Positions 1 through 5,331 of a stretch of 5,331 nucleotides of DNA are shown piece by piece; the stretch's first letter is position 1; each line of letters starts with the position of its first letter. Under the pieces are notes generated by a model that saw only the letters and a list, made by a program, of their open reading frames with translations, was not told the origin of the DNA and searched no databases. The DNA is from Verrucomicrobiales bacterium (lineage in GTDB: Bacteria; Verrucomicrobiota; Verrucomicrobiia; Verrucomicrobiales; DEV007). The position numbers and the translations under genes are program-made. The DNA lies in the NCBI GenBank assembly GCA_017991025.1, contig JAGNMT010000303.1, positions 1 through 5,331 of the forward strand. The letters run 5' to 3'.

Positions 1-129
1 ATTCCGACCCGGCTCAATCTCCGTGCGGACAAGGAAGTTGACACCCGCATCATTAAGAAAGTGGTCCAGGCTGCCGCAGAGGCCGGAGTGGTCGAAGTGA
101 TTTTCGGCAGTTATTCGGTGGAAAAGTAA
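1..129 (+). CDS. exbD: ExbD/TolR family biopolymer transport protein, C-terminal fragment (5' end outside window)
   Basis: The reading frame is open from base 1 and ends at TAA 127-129, giving 42 residues that begin IPTRLNLRADKEVDTR and end IFGSYSVEK. The segment LNLRADKEVDTRIIKKVVQ, followed by an Ala-rich helix and a Gly-Val-Val-x-x-Val-Ile-Phe strand, matches the usual end of the ExbD/TolR periplasmic domain (strand with R-A-D-x-x-V, helix, then A-G-[IV]-x-x-[IV]). ExbD proteins are usually about 130-150 residues, so roughly two thirds, including the single membrane helix with its proton-pathway aspartate, lies upstream. In the family the protein sits in the inner membrane with ExbB/TolQ and couples proton flow to work at the outer membrane. 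It lies 19 nt before a second exbD in the same direction, so co-transcription is likely. The family is well supported; whether it belongs to a TonB, Tol or other system is not shown. Confidence 0.85.
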   Translation: MPTRLNLRADKEVDTRIIKKVVQAAAEAGVVEVIFGSYSVEK

Positions 130-148
130 TTTTAGACCCTTCAATTCT

Positions 149-601
149 ATGGCTCGTCGTAAACCCATTCCTGTACCGGATCCTGTCTTGGACATGTCTC
201 CAATGATCGATCTCAGCTTTCTTCTGCTCGTCTATTTCCTCGTGACATCGACGCTTGAACCGGTTGAATCCGATCTCGCCATGACGATGCCGTCTTCCAA
301 TTCAGACGGTGGCGCCCAGGTCGAAATCGATCAGATGACCGTTCAGGTGAATTCCGCCGGGAACATCGTTCTGAACGATGAGATCCTTGATACCGATCCG
401 ACGACGCGTGAAGTGCCTCTTCTCCTTGATCGACTTCGGACCTATGCTGAAAGCGCCAAACTCACGGATTCTAAACCGATGGTCATTATCGCCGCCGACG
501 ATGCCGCGAAGGGGCAACGATTTATCGATGTGTTGAATGCGCTTGCGGATCAGACAGTGAACATTCGCAACGTGACGATATCCGGGTTTAAAGAGGAGTA
601 G
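149..601 (+). CDS. exbD: ExbD/TolR family biopolymer transport protein (second, tandem copy)
   Basis: A 150-residue protein with the normal size and plan of ExbD/TolR: a short N-terminal cytoplasmic segment (MARRKPIPVPDPVLD), one transmembrane helix at about residues 17-36 (SPMIDLSFLLLVYFLVTSTL), then a periplasmic domain. Asp21 in P-M-I-D aligns with the essential membrane aspartate of E. coli ExbD (Asp25 in TPFIDVMLVLL), expected to act in the proton path with ExbB/TolQ. The C-terminal part (about 110-146: PMVIIAADDAAKGQRFIDVL, then a helix and a V-T-I-S-G strand) fits the ExbD periplasmic fold, although the usual R-A-D is A-A-D here. ATG 149 is the natural start because it leaves the standard N-terminus; the preceding bases show no Shine-Dalgarno motif. 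It follows another exbD by 19 nt, and the two differ clearly in C-terminal sequence, so it is a distinct paralogue and may form a hetero-oligomer. Family call strong; transported substrate unknown. Confidence 0.92.
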   Translation: MARRKPIPVPDPVLDMSPMIDLSFLLLVYFLVTSTLEPVESDLAMTMPSSNSDGGAQVEIDQMTVQVNSAGNIVLNDEILDTDPTTREVPLLLDRLRTYAESAKLTDSKPMVIIAADDAAKGQRFIDVLNALADQTVNIRNVTISGFKEE

Positions 602-892
602 GCGGCTGATCGAGTCGACCTAATCTGCCATGGAACATGATTGAGAAGACGAGCGGGAAGTATCACGGGGTTCGGTTCTCCGGGCCGGTTGTCTCCCGGT
701 TCCTGGAGGTGTTTTCTTTACCCGAGGCGTGCTTATTGTCTTCCCCGGGGCGGCGCTGGTGCAACGATGACCGGACCCGGTCTTTATCTTCAGGCAGAGG
801 CTTTGCTGGAATTGCCTCGTTGACTTCCCATTCAAGATTTGAATGAAATTAGGCTCGAACAGAGGCCATTGAGTACGTTAGACTTTTCCAGG
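602..892. other. Noncoding gap between the exbD pair and the TPR gene
   Basis: This 291-nt stretch has no reading frame with recognisable protein character; the short frames open in it (60-71 codons) are of low complexity and lack family motifs. It contains three CGGTT-starting direct repeats (673, 686, 697), a 5-bp inverted repeat CCGGG/CCCGG (680-684 with 695-699), the palindrome CCCCGGGG at 743-750, and a small hairpin GACCG-GACC-CGGTC at 769-782 followed by the T-rich run TTATCTT. None is strong enough to call a terminator. The gap length contrasts with the 19- and 26-nt gaps on either side, which suggests that a transcription boundary or regulatory region lies here. Confidence 0.55.
820..849 (+). 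promoter_or_regulatory. Possible sigma-70-like promoter for the TPR gene
   Basis: TTGACT at 820-825 matches five of six bases of the -35 consensus. TGAAAT at 844-849, after an 18-nt spacer, matches four of six of the -10 consensus. Transcription would then begin near 856, leaving a leader of about 37 nt before ATG 893 and excluding the in-frame TTG at 839 from the message. The location just after a long gene-free gap is sensible, but the -10 box is weak and promoter consensus in this lineage may differ. Confidence 0.25.
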
Positions 893-3800
893 ATGAAAAT
901 AGATTGTTTTAAATACACGAGTTCCCGCGCAATCGCTGCAACTGTTTGGATTGGTATGGCATTGGCGACAGTGCATTCCGCTTTTTCCCAGGCTGAAGAA
1001 GATGCCAGCGTTGAGGGCTTATACCAAAAAGCTGTCGAGCAAAACATGTCGGGGCAGCCCGCAGAGGCCTCAAAAACTTTTGAGCGCATGTTCGATCTTT
1101 CAGGCGGGCTCGATACGCTGTTTGAAGATTATGGCGCTCAGGCCGGCGGTATTCTTTTTGACTACGGAATGACCCTGCTCCCCCAGGAAAGGTGGGAGGA
1201 TGCGAAGAAGGCGTTTACCGATTGTTTTAATGCCGAAGAGACAGCGAAAAGAGTTGAATCCCCCGTGAAAACCAAGAACCCGCGGGACAAGATCGCCAAG
1301 TTCCAATTGGGATTTTGTGAGGCCCAGCTCGGTAATCCCGGAGAAGCCATTCGTCTTTATGATGAGTATGTCGCTTCGAAGCCGGCGGCCGAGGAGATGG
1401 CTCAAGTGAGAAACAGTTTTAAGCTGCGTTACGGGGGGGCGCTCATGAAGCTCGGACGTGTCGAAGAGGGTATTGCGTCGATTCAGGAGCTTTTTGATAA
1501 TCGTGAGGCCTGGAAGGTGAGCCCCCAGTTCCTGATGCAGGGCGTTCTTGAGTTGGGCCTCGCCTGGGTGAGTCAGGCCATCGCAGCTGGTGAAGACGAG
1601 GCCGCTCTCGAGAAGCTTTCCGATCGGGGACACGCGTTCCTTGACAAGAATGGGGATCTCATTCACCTGGAGCCTCTTGAGCAGTTCCGTTTCGGTTTTG
1701 TTGACCGTCTCCGCAAGTTGGGGTTCGAGTCCACCAAGGCTGGGCTGCACTCGCTCGCGCTTCGCTATTTTTCCTACGTGCCGACGATTCAGGACATCCG
1801 TGATGATTTGAATCTCAGCCTCGCTCGCCAGCCGACGGGGGCGGGGATACCTTCACAGTTTCAGGCTATCCTTGATCAATTGGCGGAGCGGGAGAAGGCT
1901 CCGGTGCATCCCGATGCCGAGACTCTTCGCCTTATGGCGAGTTGCTACGAACGAATGGGCAATCTCTACGCACCCCGGGTCATTTACTGGAATATTGCGG
2001 AACAGTATCCTGAGATGCCGGCAGCGACTCGCGGGGAGATCCTTCACGAGGCGGCGCGCCTTTCAGCCCTGCTTGCCGACTATCCTGCGGCTCAGTATTT
2101 TGGCGAAAAGTTCGCCACGGAAATGCCTGAGGACCATCCCCTTCGCAGCAATGTGTCGACCTTCATGTTGCAGTCGTTATTCACCGCAGGTGCCTACGAT
2201 GAAGTGATCAATATCTCTGAGAAAGTGAGGGCGCGGCATCCGGCCGGGGATCCGCAGCGTGAACTGGCCGATTCGCTTTATCCGTTGGCCCTGTATTCGA
2301 CCAAGAAACATACCGAGGCAGAACCGGTTTTTGCCGAGTACGTCAAAGCCTACCCAACAGGGGGGAACCGTGAGATTGTTCTTTTTCACCGCGCGAGCAA
2401 CTCGTTGATTCTCAGAAAAATGCGGGAGGCAGCAGAGCAGTATGAAGATTTTCTGAAGGAGTTTCCGCAGTCCGAGCGATTGCTGGACAACGTCCTCGCT
2501 GACTTGACCGTCGCCCGGTTCAATCTGGAAGATTATCCCGCTGCTATCACCAATGCAGACCGTCTTGTCGCGGCCCGGCCTGCATCGATTCAAGTGGGAC
2601 GTGTTCAAAATGTGAAGGGGGATTCCCTTCTCATTCAGTCGGACCGGCTTGGTAAAGAACAGAAGGATCTAGCGGTGGAGATGCGTAAGCAAGGGCTTGC
2701 CGCTTACTTGGCCGCTATCGACGCCTCGAAAGCGTTGCAGACGAGCGATCCGGATCGTAGTGAATTTCATAAGGAAACGGTCGCTGAGGCGATTTGGAAG
2801 TCGGCCGATATCTATTATACCGATGGTGAGGTCGAAAAGGGGCTCGCCCAATATGACGCTTTCTTTCCCGATTACGCTGGGACTTACTTTGAGCCTCAAA
2901 TTTCGGTTTTCTCACTTGAACATCTCGAATCGGCAAAACGTGGCGAAGAAGGACTCCTACAGACGGAAAAGATGATTCTCTTCCTTGGCAGTAAGCCTGC
3001 CGAAGAGCAGGATCTCACACTTCTTCGTCAGGCAATTGGTTCCTATTCCGAGGCATCGGTGCGTATTCGGGGATTGGAGAAAACCGCCGCGAATCTCGAT
3101 AAATTCCCGGGGATGGATCCGGCGAATCAAGGCCTGCTTACCTGGTTGAAGATTCAGAAAGTCATCGTCCTTCAGGAATCGCGGAAGGCCATGGCAGCGG
3201 AGTCAGCCGAGTATGCTGCGGTAGAGGCTCAGATCGGTGCCGTCTTCGAAGAGCTTCGTCTCTTTGAAAAGAAGAACCTTTCCGAGTATGCCCTTCAGCA
3301 GATTGGAATCTATTTCTCGGGAACGGATAACCCCTTCCTCGGGGTTCCTTATTTCGAGGAGTTGCTGGCCCGGACAAATCCTGAGGCGGATGCCTTCAAG
3401 GGGCCGGCCGAAATGGCTCTCGGGAATATCGAAATGCGTGCCGCCGACCCGGCTAAGGTGACGTCGGCGCGGGAGCGTTTCCGCCGTATCATCGATAAGT
3501 ATCAGGATCCGGCGCTCGTACCTCAGGCCTACCTGAGCCTCGCAAACCTGCATATGCAGAGCAAGGAATGGAAAGATGCCCTGGTCGCTCTCGATAAGAT
3601 TAACAAGGAAAAGAGCTATTTCGGGAAAGACCGTCCGAAGCGCGCCGAAGCTCTCTTCAAGATGGGCCTCGTCCTGGACGAGTTGGGTCAACCGGCGGAG
3701 GCGAATCAGGCGTATCTCGGGGTCGTATCAACCTACGCGGGCTATTATGACTGGGTGACGCAGGCCTGGGAGCGATACATCCCGAACAGTGTGGCCGATT

Positions 3801-4045
3801 TTGAGAAAATGCCCCTGACCGACCCGCTTACGATCGCGTTGAAGCGCCAGAAACAGTTGAAGCTCTACGAGATTTGTCAGAAATATCTCTACCAGTGGCA
3901 GAAACTGGATGAGAAGAAGGATTCTCCGTCTGGTGCCCTGACCCGCCTTCGCCGGGGTATCACGGAGTTGAAGGGAGAACTCAAGATCACTCCGGAGGAA
4001 GAACTCAAGGTTTTCAAGGATCTGGGAATCACACCGAAGCCATAG
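893..4045 (+). CDS. Large secreted tetratricopeptide-repeat protein
   Basis: A 1050-residue protein from ATG 893. An N-terminal signal peptide is visible: polar MKIDCFKYTSSR, hydrophobic core at about 13-28 (AIAATVWIGMALATVH), and a probable signal peptidase I site after Ala34 (F-S-Q-A before EEDA). No later membrane helix or lipobox is seen, so a periplasmic location is expected. Degenerate TPR-type helical pairs occur along the chain, for example about 36-68 (LYQKAVEQNMSGQPAEASKT), 135-165 (AKFQLGFCEAQLGNPGEAIR), 342-372, 422-450, 460-488, 495-526, 630-662, 872-905 and 918-949 (LFKMGLVLDELGQPAEANQA). The stretch 670-840 is helical-looking but without clear repeat signature, and 970-1050 is charged. 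TPR arrays bind proteins; no catalytic motif is seen. It follows an exbD pair and precedes another exported TPR-like protein, suggesting an accessory or scaffold for that energised system, by loose analogy with CpoB/YbgF of Tol-Pal or TPR proteins of Myxococcus Agl/Glt. The frame could also begin at TTG 839 (18 more residues), but ATG 893 puts the signal peptide at the very N-terminus. Specific function unknown. Confidence 0.88.
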   Translation: MKIDCFKYTSSRAIAATVWIGMALATVHSAFSQAEEDASVEGLYQKAVEQNMSGQPAEASKTFERMFDLSGGLDTLFEDYGAQAGGILFDYGMTLLPQERWEDAKKAFTDCFNAEETAKRVESPVKTKNPRDKIAKFQLGFCEAQLGNPGEAIRLYDEYVASKPAAEEMAQVRNSFKLRYGGALMKLGRVEEGIASIQELFDNREAWKVSPQFLMQGVLELGLAWVSQAIAAGEDEAALEKLSDRGHAFLDKNGDLIHLEPLEQFRFGFVDRLRKLGFESTKAGLHSLALRYFSYVPTIQDIRDDLNLSLARQPTGAGIPSQFQAILDQLAEREKAPVHPDAETLRLMASCYERMGNLYAPRVIYWNIAEQYPEMPAATRGEILHEAARLSALLADYPAAQYFGEKFATEMPEDHPLRSNVSTFMLQSLFTAGAYDEVINISEKVRARHPAGDPQRELADSLYPLALYSTKKHTEAEPVFAEYVKAYPTGGNREIVLFHRASNSLILRKMREAAEQYEDFLKEFPQSERLLDNVLADLTVARFNLEDYPAAITNADRLVAARPASIQVGRVQNVKGDSLLIQSDRLGKEQKDLAVEMRKQGLAAYLAAIDASKALQTSDPDRSEFHKETVAEAIWKSADIYYTDGEVEKGLAQYDAFFPDYAGTYFEPQISVFSLEHLESAKRGEEGLLQTEKMILFLGSKPAEEQDLTLLRQAIGSYSEASVRIRGLEKTAANLDKFPGMDPANQGLLTWLKIQKVIVLQESRKAMAAESAEYAAVEAQIGAVFEELRLFEKKNLSEYALQQIGIYFSGTDNPFLGVPYFEELLARTNPEADAFKGPAEMALGNIEMRAADPAKVTSARERFRRIIDKYQDPALVPQAYLSLANLHMQSKEWKDALVALDKINKEKSYFGKDRPKRAEALFKMGLVLDELGQPAEANQAYLGVVSTYAGYYDWVTQAWERYIPNSVADFEKMPLTDPLTIALKRQKQLKLYEICQKYLYQWQKLDEKKDSPSGALTRLRRGITELKGELKITPEEELKVFKDLGITPKP

Positions 4046-4071
4046 ATTTTCCGGGGCAACGAATTAGCACA

Positions 4072-5280
4072 ATGAAACAGATATTTTTCACTTTTCTTTT
4101 GGGAGCCGCTATTTTTCCGGCAGGTCTCAAGGCTCAGGTCAGGGAGACACCCGTGACTCTCGGACTGGTCGAGGGTGGCAACCCGCAGGGGTATATCCAG
4201 AATGCCAATGACCAGGGCATTCTCTTTGCTACAGCGCCCGGTGGTCCCGGTCAGTTAGTGACCTATGATAAAATTCGGGGGGAAGGGCTCGACAAGCTGA
4301 TTCGATTCGAGGAGCGGAATGAAGTGCTCGGGACACCCCGTGCCCTTTTCGCTGCCGGGCGTTATGATGAAGCGGCGGCGGCTTTTGGTAAGGTAGTAGC
4401 GGATTACGCCATCATACTTGCGGCACCCCAGAACTTTGCTTCCGAGGCGCTTTTTTACCAGATCGAGAGTATCAAACGCTCGGGCAAATACACACTTCTC
4501 GCCGATCTCGTGAAATTACCTGCGGCAGTGACGATTACTACGAAGCTGGTTGATACCTACAAACGTCCGTTTGAGTTCCAGAAGTTGTGGGCCCTGCTCG
4601 GGGCGAACGACATGGCCGGTTTGAAGGCGGCGCTGGAGGCCTACCAGGAGCCGGTGACCGGCGAAGCCAAGTTGTTGAAGACCCCGAACTTTAAGAAGCT
4701 TCCGTCCAGTGAACTGGCACAAATCGCCTATTTACGAGCCAAGGTGTACGATTCGGAGGGATTAAAGGAGAAGTCCCTCGAAGACTATTATCGTGCCTTT
4801 ACGCTGGGGCATGGAAGCGATGTCCTGCTCGCCAAGCTTGCGATGGGCGCGGCGATGGTGATCCAGAAAGAAGATCCAAAAATCGCCAAAGAGAACCGCC
4901 TGGCATTGACCCAGATGCAGAGCATCGCCTATCTTTACAGCAAACGTTTTGGCAAAGACACGATGCCGGCCGATTTCCAGGCGTTCGCGGTGCGTCCGGT
5001 CATTCCTAAGGAAAAGCCTGAGCCAAAGCCTGAGGAAAAAGGGGGAGCGGCAAAACCTGCGGACGGAGCAGCGAAACCTGCGGACGGGACAGCGAAACCT
5101 GCGGACGGGACAGCGAAACCTGCGGACGGGGCGGCGAAACCTGCGGGCGGGGCGGCGAAACCTGCGGACGGGGCGGCAAAACCTGCGGACGGAGCGGCAA
5201 AACCCGCGGACGGAGCGGCAAAACCTGCGGACGGAGCGGCAAAACCTGCGGACGGAGCGGCAAAACCAAAGGCCGAATAA
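4072..5280 (+). CDS. Secreted TPR-like protein with Lys/Pro/Ala heptad-repeat tail
   Basis: A 402-residue protein that I do not recognise as a named family. A clear signal peptide (MKQIFFTFLLGAAIFPAGLKA) has a likely cleavage after Ala21 (L-K-A before QVRE). Residues about 26-70 are Gly/Val-rich with short strands and end LVTYDKIRG; this resembles small SH3/LSm-like barrels that precede TPR regions in some envelope proteins, a tentative reading. Residues about 87-112 (LFAAGRYDEAAAAFGKVVAD) and 216-245 look like TPR helix pairs, and 80-300 seems mainly helical. A Pro/Lys/Glu hinge at 311-323 (IPKEKPEPKPEEK) leads to ten GAAKPAD-type heptads (325-394) and a terminal GAAKPKAE. The tail should be extended and disordered, with nearly balanced Lys and Asp. 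It starts 26 nt after the large TPR gene, so one transcript is likely. The predicted location is periplasm or envelope. The hinge and tail recall the Pro-rich spacers of TonB, but there is no N-terminal anchor of TonB type nor a TonB C-terminal domain. Function unknown. Confidence 0.87.
   Translation: MKQIFFTFLLGAAIFPAGLKAQVRETPVTLGLVEGGNPQGYIQNANDQGILFATAPGGPGQLVTYDKIRGEGLDKLIRFEERNEVLGTPRALFAAGRYDEAAAAFGKVVADYAIILAAPQNFASEALFYQIESIKRSGKYTLLADLVKLPAAVTITTKLVDTYKRPFEFQKLWALLGANDMAGLKAALEAYQEPVTGEAKLLKTPNFKKLPSSELAQIAYLRAKVYDSEGLKEKSLEDYYRAFTLGHGSDVLLAKLAMGAAMVIQKEDPKIAKENRLALTQMQSIAYLYSKRFGKDTMPADFQAFAVRPVIPKEKPEPKPEEKGGAAKPADGAAKPADGTAKPADGTAKPADGAAKPAGGAAKPADGAAKPADGAAKPADGAAKPADGAAKPADGAAKPKAE
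5044..5267 (+). repeat. 21-bp tandem repeat array encoding GAAKPAD heptads (10 full units plus a partial one)
   Basis: Units begin at 5044, 5065, 5086, 5107, 5128, 5149, 5170, 5191, 5212 and 5233, with a partial copy from 5254. The general unit is GG(A/G)-(G/A)C(G/A)-GC(A/G)-AAA-CC(T/C)-GCG-G(A/G)C. Units 1, 9 and 10 are identical in DNA; units 3 and 4 are identical to each other and carry the Thr change (GTAKPAD); unit 5 has Gly for Asp (GAAKPAG); unit 8 has CCC for CCT. Because the period is a multiple of three, gain or loss of units preserves the frame. The same periodicity keeps antisense frames open, which are not genes. Confidence 0.95.
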
Positions 5281-5331
5281 GCACCTGAAAATCTTTGGCG
5301 GGTTGGTGGGGGCGGCAAGCCGATGTGATCA

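Noticed and set aside
705..710. Strong Shine-Dalgarno-like GGAGGT in the intergenic gap
   Set aside because: No start codon at a usable distance leads into a plausible protein; the nearest GTG (729-731) is about 18 nt away.
769..789. Hairpin GACCG-GACC-CGGTC followed by TTATCTT, as a rho-independent terminator for the exbD pair
   Set aside because: The stem is only 5 bp and the T-run is interrupted, and it lies about 170 nt after the stop codon; too weak to annotate.
620..846. Short open frames on both strands in the gap after the second exbD (60-71 codons)
   Set aside because: No family motifs, no convincing start context, and mutually overlapping frames; typical of chance openness in GC-rich DNA.
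1100..1750. 216-codon antisense open frame inside the TPR gene
   Set aside because: Lies wholly opposite a well-supported coding region and shows no recognisable domain or signal.
5044..5267. Tandem array as a CRISPR locus
   Set aside because: Units are contiguous 21-mers without spacers and are in frame within a coding sequence.
4935..5318. Long antisense open frames across the heptad-repeat array (Pro/Ala/Gly-rich translations)
   Set aside because: They exist because a 21-bp period repeats the same stop-free codons in every frame; the + strand frame has a signal peptide and a coherent full-length protein.
5281..5331. Possible start of another gene at the right edge (ATG 5323 or GTG 5325)
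   Set aside because: ATG 5323 is followed at once by TGA, and the GTG has only two codons before the window ends; nothing can be supported.

Overview
The window carries part of a bacterial cell-envelope locus, with every credible gene on the + strand: the 3' end of one ExbD/TolR-type gene, a second complete ExbD/TolR-type gene, a very large secreted tetratricopeptide-repeat (TPR) protein, and a secreted 402-residue protein with a Lys/Pro/Ala heptad-repeat tail. The organism is Gram-negative and double-membraned, because ExbD proteins energise the outer membrane from the proton-motive force and the other two products start with signal peptides. Tandem exbD genes beside long TPR proteins, moderate-to-high GC, and three starts without a Shine-Dalgarno sequence bring to mind Verrucomicrobiota (Opitutae/Puniceicoccales-like) or a relative. 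That placement is an inference from gene style; there is no phylogenetic marker in the window.

Layout. Positions 1-129 hold the last 42 codons of the first exbD; its membrane helix and the probable upstream exbB/tolQ partner lie outside the window. After a 19-nt gap comes the second exbD (149-601). Positions 602-892 contain no believable gene. They hold a weak promoter candidate and some short CGGTT repeats and GC-rich palindromes, and probably separate two transcription units. The large TPR gene follows (893-4045; an in-frame TTG at 839 is a less likely start). A 26-nt gap leads to the last gene (4072-5280), which ends in ten 21-bp tandem repeats plus a partial eleventh. Positions 5281-5331 show no supported feature.

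Working model (inference). An ExbB/TolQ channel with two different ExbD/TolR subunits drives proton-dependent motion across the periplasm. The two exported proteins downstream would be periplasmic partners: the TPR protein a large interaction scaffold, the tailed protein a smaller TPR-like factor with an extended flexible tail. No TonB, TolA, TolB, Pal or receptor gene is visible, so whether the system does TonB-type uptake, Tol-type envelope maintenance or an Agl/Glt-like motor function cannot be settled here.
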